A stretch of DNA of 64,000 bases from Streptomyces sp. RPA4-2 (GTDB lineage: Bacteria > Actinomycetota > Actinomycetes > Streptomycetales > Streptomycetaceae). The stretch spans positions 6,634,001-6,698,000 of the forward strand of contig NZ_CP050975.2 in assembly GCF_012273515.2 (NCBI RefSeq), read 5' to 3'. The notes below the pieces were generated by a model that ran no database searches, had not been told where the DNA came from, and saw only the letters and a list, made by a program, of their open reading frames with translations. Both the position numbers and the translations under genes were made by a program. This document shows positions 51,282-60,022 of this stretch, one piece after another (the first letter of the stretch is position 1; each line of letters opens with the position of its first letter).

Positions 51282-53296
51282 GCCCTTTCGCGGCGACGGC
51301 GGGTGGTCCCACGGCCCGCCCGGCGCCGGTTCCCTTTCCGCGCCGGTCCACGGACCTGCCTCCCGTGCACACATCGCTCATCTGTGTCGCCCTGCCGGGA
51401 CTGGCGATCTCCACGGAACAGGGACAGCTGACCGGTCGCGGACTGGACGGGTTCTACCGCGCGGGCCGGCGGATGCTGTCCCGCTGTCAGGTAAAGGTGG
51501 CGGGGCGCGAACCGCTCCCCGTACAGGCCCGGATGATCGGCGCCGACCGGGCCCGCTTCGTGGGGACGGTGCGCGCGTCCACCGACTCGGGCCCCGATCC
51601 GGACGTGATCGTGGAACGGACCAGGAGCGCGGACGGCACGGAGCGGGTCGTCCTGCACAGCGCTGCCTCCCGCACGCTGCGCCTCTCGCTGGAGGTCGCC
51701 CTCGGCACGGACCTCGCGGAACTCGGTTCGGTCGCCTCGGGCCGAGCGGGGCCCGAACTGCCCGCCACCGTCAACGACTCGGGCCTCCGGTGGACCAGCA
51801 CCACGGGAAACTCCACCGTCACCGCCGACCCGCCACCCGCCGACGCCCTGGCCTCCGCGGGACTGCTCCGCTGGGAGCTGGAACTGCCGCCCGGCGGCAC
51901 GCGCACCGTGGAGCTGCGGGTACGGCCCGACGGTGCGGGGCCCCACAGAGCCGTGGGGCGGGTCGCGACGAGCCCGCTGGCCCAGCCACTGGCAGTGGGT
52001 GACGACCCCAGGATCCAGGCGCTCCTGCACACCGGCGTGGAGGATCTCCGGGCCCTGCTGTTGCGCGACCCCGCGCATCCGTCGGACCCGCACCTCGCGG
52101 CCGGCGCGCCGTGGCGCTGCGGCCTGGCACCGGCCGACGCGCTCGCCGCGGCCCGGATGACACTGCCGCTCGGCACCCGCCTCGCCGCGGGCACCCTGCG
52201 GACTCTCGCCCGGACCCAGATCGCGGGCCAGGGAGCGCGATCCGGCCTGATCCCCGGGCCGCTCCGGGACGCGGGTCCCTATCTGCCGCCGGGATGCACG
52301 GCAACCGAAGCGACCCTGCTTTTCCCCGTGCTCCTCGCCGAGGCTCGGCGCTGGGGGCTGGCGGAGCAGGCGACGGAGGAACTGCTGCCCGCCGCCGAGC
52401 GGTGCCTCGCCTGGTTGCGGACCACCGTGGGCGACGGCACCTACCTGCCCGACCCGCAACCCGACGGGCCGTACCGCTGCGAGACGCAGGCCCACGCCCA
52501 TCGGGCGGCCGTGCTGGGTGCCGACCTGCTCGACGAGACAGGCCGGCCCGGTGCCGCGGGACTGCGGCAGTGGGCGCAGGACCTGCGGGCGGCGTTCCAC
52601 GAGGACTTCTGGGTCGAGGACAGGGGCGAGGAAAGACCCGCGGCCGCCCGCGCCCCGGACGGGCGGCCGGTGTCGCCGCTCGGCGCGGGCACCGTCCACC
52701 TCCTCGACACGGGACTGCTCGGCTCCGGGGCCCTGGCCCCCGGCCTGCTGGACAAGACGCGGACCGAGCAGTTCGCGCGGGCGCTCGCGGGCCCCGCCAT
52801 GGACTCGGGCTGGGGATTGCGCAGCCTCGGCGCCAAGGAAGCGGCGTACAACCCCTTCGGCCACCGCAGCGGCGCCGTACGGGTGCACGAGACCGCCGTC
52901 GCCGTCGCCGGGCTGATCGCGGCCGGCTACGAGAAGGAGGCGAACGCACTGTTGCAGGGACTGCTGGCGGCCGCCGAGACGTTCGGACACCGGCTGCCCG
53001 AGATGTACGCGGGCGAGCAGCGCACCCAGGGAGGCGCGCCGGTGCCGCATCCCACGGCCTGCCGGCCCGCGGCCACGGCGGCGGCCGCCGTGGTGCTGCT
53101 CGTCACCGCCCTCGCGGGTATCCGCCCCGACGCCCCGGCGGGCACGGTGACACTGCGTCCGGCCGGCAGCGCACCGCTCGGTGAGATCGGGCTGACGGGA
53201 CTGCGGATCGCGGGCGGACCCTTCTCCGTGCGCGTCAGCAGGCTCGGCCTCGCCATGGTCGAGGAGGCCGCCGACGGGCTGCAGTTGGGAGTGTGA
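51278..53296 (+). CDS. Amylo-alpha-1,6-glucosidase / glycogen-debranching-like enzyme
   Basis: The protein is 672 aa from a TTG with GGAG six bases upstream; a GTG at 51266 is an alternative. The N-terminal beta-sandwich (about 30-230) is the glycogen-debranching N-terminal domain, including GFYRAGRRMLSRCQVKVAG. An (alpha/alpha)6-barrel follows, with WRCGLAPADALAAARMTLP, RSGLIPGPLRDAGPYLPPG, AMDSGWGLRSLGAKEAAYNP and GHRLPEMYAGEQRTQGG. The enzyme should act on alpha-1,6 or related glucosidic bonds in the cytoplasm. The Asp and Glu clusters fit such glycosidases, but catalysis is not certain. Confidence 0.85.
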   Translation: MSPFAATAGGPTARPAPVPFPRRSTDLPPVHTSLICVALPGLAISTEQGQLTGRGLDGFYRAGRRMLSRCQVKVAGREPLPVQARMIGADRARFVGTVRASTDSGPDPDVIVERTRSADGTERVVLHSAASRTLRLSLEVALGTDLAELGSVASGRAGPELPATVNDSGLRWTSTTGNSTVTADPPPADALASAGLLRWELELPPGGTRTVELRVRPDGAGPHRAVGRVATSPLAQPLAVGDDPRIQALLHTGVEDLRALLLRDPAHPSDPHLAAGAPWRCGLAPADALAAARMTLPLGTRLAAGTLRTLARTQIAGQGARSGLIPGPLRDAGPYLPPGCTATEATLLFPVLLAEARRWGLAEQATEELLPAAERCLAWLRTTVGDGTYLPDPQPDGPYRCETQAHAHRAAVLGADLLDETGRPGAAGLRQWAQDLRAAFHEDFWVEDRGEERPAAARAPDGRPVSPLGAGTVHLLDTGLLGSGALAPGLLDKTRTEQFARALAGPAMDSGWGLRSLGAKEAAYNPFGHRSGAVRVHETAVAVAGLIAAGYEKEANALLQGLLAAAETFGHRLPEMYAGEQRTQGGAPVPHPTACRPAATAAAAVVLLVTALAGIRPDAPAGTVTLRPAGSAPLGEIGLTGLRIAGGPFSVRVSRLGLAMVEEAADGLQLGV

Positions 53297-53398
53297 CCAC
53301 GCGGTGGGCCCCTTCGGACCGTGGTCCGCGGCGTCCGCCGGAACCTGTCGCGAACGGAAGTGGATCACGGTCGGACGTGGTCGGCGAAGGACGTGTTT

Positions 53399-53415
53399 AT
53401 CGTCAAGGAGACGAC
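53399..53415. promoter_or_regulatory. Imperfect inverted repeat upstream of the Nudix regulator gene
   Basis: TCGTC and GACGA (53400-53404 and 53410-53414) form short arms around AAGGA, 13 bases before the ATG at 53428. An autoregulatory operator is possible; it may also just be part of the leader. Confidence 0.3.
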
Positions 53416-53427
53416 TATGATCGCGGC

Positions 53428-54186
53428 ATGCCCTACGACCCGTCTGCCTTTCCGCCCTTTGCCGTGACCGTGGACCTGGTCGTGCTGACCGTGCGCCGCC
53501 ATGCCCTGTGCGCGCTGGCGGTACGCAGGGGCGAGCAGCCGTTCCAGGGCCGGTGGGCGCTCCCGGGCGGATTCGTACGGGCCGACGAGAATCTGGCGCA
53601 GGCGGCGGCGCGCGAGCTGGCCGAGGAGACCGGGCTGCGTGCCCACGACCCGTCCGTGCCGGCGCAGGACAACGGCGCGCACCTCGAGCAGCTGGCGACA
53701 TACGGCGACCCCGAACGCGACCCGCGCATGAGGGTCGTCAGCGTGGCCCATCTCGCGCTCGCCCCCGACCTGCCCGCGCCCAGGGCCGGAGGTGACGCCA
53801 GGAGCGCGCGCTGGGCGCCGGTGGAGGAACTGCTCCAGCAGGGCGGTTACGGCCGCGACGGCGAGCAGGCGGCGCCACTCGCCTTCGACCACGCGACGAT
53901 CCTCGGGGACGGCGTGGAACGCGCCCGGTCCAAGATCGAGTACTCGTCGTTGGCCACCGCCTTCTGTCCGACCGAATTCACCGTCGGCGAGCTGCGCCGT
54001 GTCTACGAAGCGGTGTGGGGCGTCGCGCTCGATCCACGCAACTTTCACCGCAAGGTGACGGGGACACCGGGCTTCCTCGTGCCCACGGGGGGTACGACCA
54101 CGCGCCAGGGAGGCCGCCCCGCCCAGCTGTTCCGCGCGGGCGGCGCCACCCTGCTCAATCCGCCGATGCTGCGCCCCGAAGTCTGA
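53428..54186 (+). CDS. Nudix-domain protein with winged helix, NrtR-like regulator
   Basis: The protein is 252 aa. The Nudix domain (about 10-150) opens FAVTVDLVVLTVRRHALCAL and has the box GGFVRADENLAQAAARELAE followed by ETGL. The second part (175-240) fits a winged helix: FTVGELRRVYEAVWGVALDP and RNFHRKVTGTPGFLVPTGG. This two-part layout defines NrtR, an NAD-metabolism repressor that senses ADP-ribose; many members are catalytically inactive. The target genes are not adjacent. No good ribosome-binding site precedes the ATG. Confidence 0.85.
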   Translation: MPYDPSAFPPFAVTVDLVVLTVRRHALCALAVRRGEQPFQGRWALPGGFVRADENLAQAAARELAEETGLRAHDPSVPAQDNGAHLEQLATYGDPERDPRMRVVSVAHLALAPDLPAPRAGGDARSARWAPVEELLQQGGYGRDGEQAAPLAFDHATILGDGVERARSKIEYSSLATAFCPTEFTVGELRRVYEAVWGVALDPRNFHRKVTGTPGFLVPTGGTTTRQGGRPAQLFRAGGATLLNPPMLRPEV

Positions 54187-54282
54187 CGATCGGACCGGCT
54201 CCAGGGTAGGAAGGTCACGCGACAGAGGGACGGCCTGGCAGAGACCGGCCGCCCGGTGCCCGAAAAAACGTAAATGTCGCGC

Positions 54283-54298
54283 TATCTTGCTGTGAGTG
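54283..54298 (+). promoter_or_regulatory. Candidate leaderless promoter of the ABC transporter gene
   Basis: TATCTT (54283-54288), seven bases, then GTG at 54296. There is no ribosome-binding site. Confidence 0.5.
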
Positions 54299-56056
54299 AT
54301 CCAGGCCATCGGACTGACCAGCAACCCCCGCAGGGAGCTTCCGCCCGCCGTCGACGACGTGTCCTTCGAGGCGCGCGCGGGCCACGTCACAGCCCTCCTC
54401 GGAGCTTCGGGTGCGGGAAAGACAACGACGCTGAAACTCATGCTCGAACTCCGGCAGGGCCGAGGAATCACCTACTTCCGAGGCCGGCCGCTGCACCGGA
54501 TCGCCCATCCGTCGCACGAGGTCGGCGTACTTCTCGGCGATGTGCCCGGCCATCCCGCGCGCACCGTCCACGGACAGCTCCGCATGCTGTGCGCCGCGGC
54601 CGGGGTTCCGGTACGGCGCGCCGACGAGGTCCTCGAAGTGGCCGGTCTCGTCAGCCTGCGCGACGAGCGCCTGAGCTCTCTCTCGCGCGGTCTGGACCGC
54701 CGCCTGGGCCTTGCCTGCGCCCTGCTGGCCGACCCGCACACCCTCGTCCTCGACGACCCCGCCGCCGGACTCTCCGCCCGTGAAGGCCGCTGGATGCACG
54801 GGATCCTGCGTGCGCACGCGACCCAGGGCGGCACCGTCCTGTTCAGTACGGGCGACGCCAAGGAAGCCGCTCGGGTGGCCGACCGCGTCATCACGTTGCG
54901 GGAGGGCCGCCTCGCCGCCGACCAGGAGGCCGCGGACTTCGCCCGCACCCGGCTGCGCCCCCGGGTGGCCGTCCGCAGCCCGCACGCCGACCGTCTCGGC
55001 GCCCTGGTCGCCAAGGAGGCCCGGACCGGCCAGCGCTCCGTCGAGGTCGTGCGCGAGGACGGCAACCGGCTCTCGGTGTACGGCAGCACCTGCGCCGACG
55101 TCGGCGAGACCGCCTTCCGGCACGGCATCCTCGTCCACCAACTCGCCGACGAGATCGGCGACATGGGAACTCCGCCCGACCCGTCCGCCCACGGTGACGC
55201 GCTCGGCAGTGACGATTCTTCCCGGGTCGGGACACCGGCCACGGAGGGGCGGCCCGCGCTCCCGCCCCCCATCGCCGTACGCCAGGCACCGAGCCCCCTG
55301 CGTCCGCTGCGCTACGAACTGCGCCGCACCGCCGGTGTCGGCACCGGCTACCGCACCTCCGCCGCCGTGCTGGTCGTCTCCGTCCTCCTGTCCGTGTTCC
55401 TCGCCAGAATCGGTCACACCCCCACCGCGCGGCTGCTGGTCGCCTGGCCGCGCGAAAGCCCTTTGCCGCCCGCGGCGCTCGGCGCGGGACTGCTCGGCGC
55501 GATCGCCTTCGGCGAGGAATTCCGCTACCCCGCCCTGGCCGCGGACCGCGGAACCGTCCCCCGCCGGCTGGGACTGCTGGCGGCCAAACTCCTCGTCTCC
55601 TCGGGCACCGCGCTCATGCTGGCCTTTCTCACCGTGGGCTGCGACCTCGAAATCCTCTATCTCGTGTACGGGCGGGAACTCACCGCAATTCCCGGCGATT
55701 GGCTTTCCCTGGGTGCGAGTTGGACCGGCCTGGTGGTCGGCTGCGCCTGGGCCGGGGTGCTGGCGGCGGGTCTCTTCCGGTCCACCACCGCCGGGCTCGC
55801 GGCCGTTCTCGCCGTTCCGGTCGTCGTCGTCCCGCTCGTACAAAAGGCCTTGTCGGGGCCATCCGTGCGGACGGCGGCCGGGTTCCCGGAGCGGCTGCGC
55901 GAGCTCACGCTGGTGCAGTGGCCGTTCGGGGGAGCGCGCTATCTGGCGGCCATGGCGCGGTTGGTCGCCCAACCGGTCGGCGGCGCGCTGACGTTGTCGC
56001 TGACCGCACTGCTCTGCGCATATTTGCTCACGACCCTGCGGAGCCGTGTTCGATGA
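54296..56056 (+). CDS. Single-chain ABC transporter (ATPase plus membrane domain)
   Basis: The protein is 586 aa from a GTG. The ATPase half (1-215) has Walker A LGASGAGKTTTLK and Walker B TLVLDDPAAGLS; the signature loop is degenerate (LSSLSRGLDRRLGLA in place of LSGGQ). After a hydrophilic linker (about 215-330), the C-terminal half has about six transmembrane helices, including TSAAVLVVSVLLSVFLARIG and LAAVLAVPVVVVPLVQKAL. The layout (ATPase first, membrane part second) is opposite to most exporters. It is transcribed toward whiH and lies 162 bases before it. The substrate is unknown. Confidence 0.85.
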   Translation: MIQAIGLTSNPRRELPPAVDDVSFEARAGHVTALLGASGAGKTTTLKLMLELRQGRGITYFRGRPLHRIAHPSHEVGVLLGDVPGHPARTVHGQLRMLCAAAGVPVRRADEVLEVAGLVSLRDERLSSLSRGLDRRLGLACALLADPHTLVLDDPAAGLSAREGRWMHGILRAHATQGGTVLFSTGDAKEAARVADRVITLREGRLAADQEAADFARTRLRPRVAVRSPHADRLGALVAKEARTGQRSVEVVREDGNRLSVYGSTCADVGETAFRHGILVHQLADEIGDMGTPPDPSAHGDALGSDDSSRVGTPATEGRPALPPPIAVRQAPSPLRPLRYELRRTAGVGTGYRTSAAVLVVSVLLSVFLARIGHTPTARLLVAWPRESPLPPAALGAGLLGAIAFGEEFRYPALAADRGTVPRRLGLLAAKLLVSSGTALMLAFLTVGCDLEILYLVYGRELTAIPGDWLSLGASWTGLVVGCAWAGVLAAGLFRSTTAGLAAVLAVPVVVVPLVQKALSGPSVRTAAGFPERLRELTLVQWPFGGARYLAAMARLVAQPVGGALTLSLTALLCAYLLTTLRSRVR

Positions 56057-56118
56057 CGACCGTCCGCGTCCTTCCGTTTCCGCCCTGCCCACAACTCCTT
56101 GGAGAACGCCCATTTCTT

Positions 56119-56126
56119 TCCGATAA
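56119..56126 (+). promoter_or_regulatory. Candidate sigma-WhiG -10 element of whiH
   Basis: TCCGATAA differs by one base from the WhiG -10 consensus GCCGATAA and lies 92 bases upstream of the whiH start. No good TAAA -35 is seen 15-16 bases upstream (TGGA there), so the assignment is tentative. Confidence 0.4.
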
Positions 56127-56218
56127 GGCGTCAATTGCGACGGGGTGAGCGATCACCCTTTCGTGTGCTTTTCACCAAAGACCTCAAGGGAGTTGGAGAC
56201 AGCGCCGACAAATGATCC

Positions 56219-57106
56219 GTGAGTACCCTTGCGCACACCATGATGACCGCCGCCCGCTCCACAGACTCCGGCCTGGCCGGCCCGGGCGAACTCGACCGCT
56301 ACCCCTATAGCGACTCCCCCGGTACCGAACGCCTCGGTGTCCCCGCGTGGGAGAACAGCGACCAGGAGCTCGGCCGCGTGGGCCGACGCTCCACGGGCAA
56401 CCGCGGACGCGGACTCCACGGGCAACTCGTTCAACAGCTGGGCCAGATGATCGTCTCCGGCGACCTCGGCGCGGACCGTCCGCTCGTCCCCGAGGAGATC
56501 GGACAGAGGTTCGAAGTCTCGCGGACCGTCGTCCGTGAATCGCTCCGCGTCCTCGAGGCGAAGGGCCTGGTCAGCGCCCGGCCCAACGTCGGTACGCGGG
56601 TGCGCCCCGTCAGTGACTGGAACCTTCTCGACCCGGACATCATCGAATGGCGTGCCTTCGGTCCGCAGCGTGACGATCAGCGACGCGAGCTGAGCGAGCT
56701 GCGCTGGACGATCGAACCGCTCGCCGCCCGCCTCGCCGCCGGGCACGGCCGGGAGGAGGTGCAGCAGCGCCTCGGCGACATGGTCGAGATCATGGGCCAC
56801 GCCTTGGCGCAGGGTGACTCGCTCACGTTCTCGCGGGCCGACTCGGAGTTCCATTCGATGCTCATCCAGGTCGCGGGCAACCGCATGCTGGAGCACCTTT
56901 CCGGGATCGTGTCGGCCGCGCTCCAGGTCTCCGGTGGTCCCGTCACCGGCTGTGAGCGGCCGACCGAGGCCTCTTTGGTGCACCACGGCCGCATCGTCGA
57001 CGCGCTGGCCGCGGCGGACGGCACGGCGGCCGAGACCGCCATGCGCCAGTTGCTCACGGTCCACCCCGAGGTGGAGCGCGTGGTGCCCGCGCCGCGCGAG
57101 CACTGA
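56219..57106 (+). CDS. whiH: Sporulation regulator WhiH, GntR/FadR family
   Basis: The protein is 295 aa from a GTG. It starts with an unstructured segment of about 60 residues, then the GntR winged helix (LHGQLVQQLGQMIVSGDLGA to FEVSRTVVRESLRVLEAKGL). The FadR-type helical effector domain (FCD, about 150-285) has Asp and His residues fitting a metal or carboxylate site (DSEFHSMLI, SLVHHGRIVDAL). In S. coelicolor WhiH acts in sporulation septation and is under sigma-WhiG. Its position next to hrdB and its length match that gene. Confidence 0.95.
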   Translation: MSTLAHTMMTAARSTDSGLAGPGELDRYPYSDSPGTERLGVPAWENSDQELGRVGRRSTGNRGRGLHGQLVQQLGQMIVSGDLGADRPLVPEEIGQRFEVSRTVVRESLRVLEAKGLVSARPNVGTRVRPVSDWNLLDPDIIEWRAFGPQRDDQRRELSELRWTIEPLAARLAAGHGREEVQQRLGDMVEIMGHALAQGDSLTFSRADSEFHSMLIQVAGNRMLEHLSGIVSAALQVSGGPVTGCERPTEASLVHHGRIVDALAAADGTAAETAMRQLLTVHPEVERVVPAPREH

Positions 57107-57180
57107 CCGCGCTCCGAGGGCGGCGCGGTCGGGGGCATGTGTCCTCGTGTGGCATCGCTCGGCCGGTGAACCATCTTTCG

Positions 57181-57220
57181 CCGGACCCCTTCGGATCCTC
57201 CCGGATCCGGCGGGGTCCGG
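57181..57220 (+). terminator. Two-part stem-loop after whiH
   Basis: The outer 9-bp stem CCGGACCCC/GGGGTCCGG and the inner 7-bp stem CGGATCC/GGATCCG, separated by a two-base internal loop, close on TCCC. It should insulate hrdB from whiH transcription. Confidence 0.8.
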
Positions 57221-57342
57221 TGATGTGATGAGGTGATGCACCCGTCGGTTTGAGGTGATGAGTCCATCAGCTGACCTTCTCTGACCGTATCTGGCCGCTT
57301 TTGGGCTCTTACGGGGTGTGACTCGGGCCACGCAGATTGGGC

Positions 57343-57369
57343 GTAACGCTCTTCGGAACTGCGCGATGA
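57343..57369 (+). promoter_or_regulatory. Candidate ECF-sigma promoter of hrdB (ShbA-type)
   Basis: GTAAC (57343-57347), 16 bases, then CGATGA (57364-57369). I recall that the hrdB promoter of Streptomyces depends on the ECF sigma factor ShbA; this pattern fits an ECF promoter, but I have not aligned it to that promoter. Confidence 0.5.
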
Positions 57370-57535
57370 CCTAAGAGGTGACAGCCGAGGAAGGAATACG
57401 GACGCCGTTCACGGCGCTGTGAATCTTCCCGGCCCCCGCCCGCGCCGTCGACCCATCCCCAAGTCGGCGGTCGTCGGTCCCTGTCCGTACCGGACGGGGC
57501 CGGAAGCCGTTTTCCAACGTTCCGAGAGGTTGTTC

Positions 57536-59071
57536 GTGTCGGCCAGCACATCCCGTACGCTCCCGCCGGAGATCGCCGAGTCCGTCTCTGTCATGGCGCT
57601 CATCGAGCGGGGAAAGGCTGAGGGGCAGATCGCCGGCGATGACGTGCGTCGGGCCTTCGAAGCTGACCAGATTCCGGCCACTCAGTGGAAGAACGTACTG
57701 CGCAGCCTCAACCAGATCCTCGAGGAAGAGGGTGTGACGCTGATGGTCAGTGCCGCGGAGCCCAAGCGCACCCGAAAGAGCGTCGCAGCGAAGAGTCCGG
57801 CCAAGCGCACCGCCACCAAGACGGTCGCGGCGAAGACGGTGACCACCAAGAAGGCCACCGCCACCGCAGCTCCGGCCGCCCCTGCCGCCCACGATCCGGC
57901 CGAGGACGCGTCCGACGGCCGGGTCGCCGCGAAGAAGACGGTCGCCAAGAAGGCCGTCGCGAAGAAGACGGTCGCCAAGAAGACGGCGGCCAAGAAGACC
58001 ACCGCCAAGAAGGACGACGTCGAGTTGGTCGACGACGAGGCGGTCGAGGAGACCCCGGGCAAGCCCGGTGCCGAGGAGCCCGCCGAGGACGGCGCCCAGG
58101 GCTTCGTGCTGTCCGACGAGGACGAGGACGACGCGCCGGCGCAGCAGGTCGCCGCCGCCGGTGCCACCGCGGACCCGGTCAAGGACTACCTGAAGCAGAT
58201 CGGCAAGGTCCCCCTGCTCAACGCCGAGCAGGAGGTGGAGCTGGCCAAGCGCATCGAGGCGGGCCTCTTCGCCGAGGACAAGCTGGCCAACGCCGACAAG
58301 CTCGCGCCGAAGCTCAAGCGCGAGCTGGAGATCATCGCGGAGGACGGCCGTCGGGCGAAGAACCACCTCCTGGAGGCCAACCTCCGTCTGGTGGTCTCCC
58401 TGGCCAAGCGCTACACCGGCCGCGGCATGCTCTTCCTGGACCTCATCCAGGAGGGCAACCTCGGTCTGATCCGCGCGGTGGAGAAGTTCGACTACACCAA
58501 GGGCTACAAGTTCTCCACGTACGCCACCTGGTGGATCCGTCAGGCGATCACCCGTGCCATGGCCGACCAGGCCCGCACCATCCGTATCCCGGTGCACATG
58601 GTCGAGGTCATCAACAAGCTCGCGCGCGTGCAGCGCCAGATGCTCCAGGACCTGGGCCGCGAGCCCACCCCGGAGGAGCTGGCCAAGGAACTCGACATGA
58701 CCCCGGAGAAGGTCATCGAGGTCCAGAAGTACGGCCGCGAGCCCATCTCGCTGCACACCCCCCTGGGTGAGGACGGCGACAGCGAGTTCGGTGACCTCAT
58801 CGAGGACTCCGAGGCCGTCGTCCCGGCCGACGCGGTCAGCTTCACGCTCCTCCAGGAGCAGCTGCACTCCGTGCTCGACACCCTCTCCGAGCGCGAGGCG
58901 GGCGTCGTCTCGATGCGTTTCGGTCTCACCGACGGTCAGCCGAAGACCCTCGACGAGATCGGCAAGGTGTACGGCGTCACGCGCGAGCGGATCCGTCAGA
59001 TCGAGTCCAAGACGATGTCGAAGCTGCGCCACCCGTCGCGTTCGCAGGTGCTGCGCGACTACCTCGACTAG
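57536..59071 (+). CDS. hrdB: Principal sigma factor HrdB (sigma-70 group 1)
   Basis: The protein is 511 aa from the GTG at 57536 with GAGAGG upstream; the length equals that of S. coelicolor HrdB as I recall. Region 1.1 occupies about the first 75 residues. A Lys/Ala-rich stretch of several KKTVAKK-like units (about 80-165) follows, then an acidic patch. Region 1.2 starts [20 protein letters not shown], region 2 includes [20 protein letters not shown] and [15 protein letters not shown], and region 4 ends [20 protein letters not shown]. It directs housekeeping transcription. The Lys/Ala tract is the most variable part between species. Confidence 0.98.
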   Translation: MSASTSRTLPPEIAESVSVMALIERGKAEGQIAGDDVRRAFEADQIPATQWKNVLRSLNQILEEEGVTLMVSAAEPKRTRKSVAAKSPAKRTATKTVAAKTVTTKKATATAAPAAPAAHDPAEDASDGRVAAKKTVAKKAVAKKTVAKKTAAKKTTAKKDDVELVDDEAVEETPGKPGAEEPAEDGAQGFVLSDEDEDDAPAQQVAAAGATADPVKDYLKQIGKVPLLNAEQEVELAKRIEAGLFAEDKLANADKLAPKLKRELEIIAEDGRRAKNHLLEANLRLVVSLAKRYTGRGMLFLDLIQEGNLGLIRAVEKFDYTKGYKFSTYATWWIRQAITRAMADQARTIRIPVHMVEVINKLARVQRQMLQDLGREPTPEELAKELDMTPEKVIEVQKYGREPISLHTPLGEDGDSEFGDLIEDSEAVVPADAVSFTLLQEQLHSVLDTLSEREAGVVSMRFGLTDGQPKTLDEIGKVYGVTRERIRQIESKTMSKLRHPSRSQVLRDYLD

Positions 59072-59087
59072 GTCTCGGCCGTACGTC

Positions 59088-59127
59088 ACCGAGGGCCCGA
59101 CTCCCGCTGGGGAGCCGGGCCCTCGGT
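59088..59127 (+). terminator. Terminator of hrdB
   Basis: An outer 12-bp stem and an inner 5-bp stem (CTCCC/GGGAG), separated by one A-C mismatch, close on a GCTG loop. It begins 16 bases after the hrdB stop. Confidence 0.85.
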
Positions 59128-59203
59128 CTGTGCGCGGAGTGCGCGTCGTCACGCAGTGGATCACTCTGGGTGTTCCAAGACCATCCCAGAGTGAGGAGCG
59201 CGC

Positions 59204-60022
59204 ATGCGCCGCCCCCTTGTCGCCTCGCTGGCCCTTGCGGCCGCCGCGGCCGTGATACCGCTGGCGTCCCCCGCCCCGGCCGCGACCGGTGGCGTCATCA
59301 TCGGAGGTCAACCCGTCGATATCGCCCAGAGCCCGTGGACCGTGGCGCTGTCGAGTCGTGACCGGTTCGGGGGAACGCGGGCCGGACAGTTCTGCGGCGG
59401 TGTGGTGATCGGCCCGACGCTCGTACTGACCGCGGCCCACTGCATGGGGTCGGTCGTGCTCGGAGGGCCACCTCAGCGAGTCCGCGACCTGAAGGTCATC
59501 GCGGGCCGGGGGGACCTGATGTCCGCCAAGGGTGAGGAGATCCGGGTCAGCAAGACGTGGGTCAACCCGGGCTACGACGCCGCCGCGAACGCCGGGGACT
59601 TCGCGGTGCTCACGCTCGCCTCCCCGCTGCCCCAGAGCTCGGTCATCAGGATGGCGGCCTCCGGGGACGCCGCCTACGCGCCCGGTACGGAAGCCGCGGT
59701 CTACGGCTGGGGCGACACGTCGGGCGGCGGCGACTACGCGCTCACCCTGCGGTCCGTGGGCGTGAATGTGCTGTCCGACGCGGTCTGCGAGAGAGCCTAT
59801 CCGGGAAACGCGGACGGCACCTACAGGGCCGCCTCCATGCTGTGCGCCGGCGAGATCGAGGGCGGGCGGGACGCCTGCCAGGGTGACAGCGGAGGGCCGC
59901 TGGTCACTCGGGGCCGGCTGATCGGTCTCGTGTCGTGGGGCAGCGGCTGCGGGACCCCGGGGAGCCCCGGGGTCTATACGCGCGTCTCAGACGTCGTCAG
60001 GGCGCTCGGCTCGCGCCGCTGA
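59204..60022 (+). CDS. Secreted trypsin-like serine protease (S1 family)
   Basis: The protein is 272 aa with a signal peptide (RRPLVASLALAAAAAVIPLA). Mature trypsin domain: IIGGQPVDIAQSPWTVALSS, His in LTAAHCMGS, Asp in NAGDFAVLTLAS and Ser in DACQGDSGGPLVTRG. The Asp six residues before the Ser (DACQGDSGG) predicts trypsin-like cleavage after Arg or Lys. Three Cys pairs are consistent with disulphides. The gene is transcribed away from hrdB and separated from it by a strong terminator. Confidence 0.94.
   Translation: MRRPLVASLALAAAAAVIPLASPAPAATGGVIIGGQPVDIAQSPWTVALSSRDRFGGTRAGQFCGGVVIGPTLVLTAAHCMGSVVLGGPPQRVRDLKVIAGRGDLMSAKGEEIRVSKTWVNPGYDAAANAGDFAVLTLASPLPQSSVIRMAASGDAAYAPGTEAAVYGWGDTSGGGDYALTLRSVGVNVLSDAVCERAYPGNADGTYRAASMLCAGEIEGGRDACQGDSGGPLVTRGRLIGLVSWGSGCGTPGSPGVYTRVSDVVRALGSRR

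Larger units (their letters stand above)
57107..57535. other. Control region between whiH and hrdB
   Basis: These 429 bases hold a small hairpin overlapping the whiH stop (57105-57130), a strong two-part hairpin at 57181-57220, and two TGAGGTGATG direct repeats 24 bases apart near 57228 and 57252. An ECF-like promoter lies at 57343-57369 and leaves a leader of about 160 bases before hrdB. An ORF in the hrdB frame extends to 57419 but its codons look non-coding. Confidence 0.65.

Noticed and set aside
57419..57535. An N-terminal extension of HrdB
   Set aside because: The GTG at 57536 gives the expected 511-aa protein with a good ribosome-binding site.
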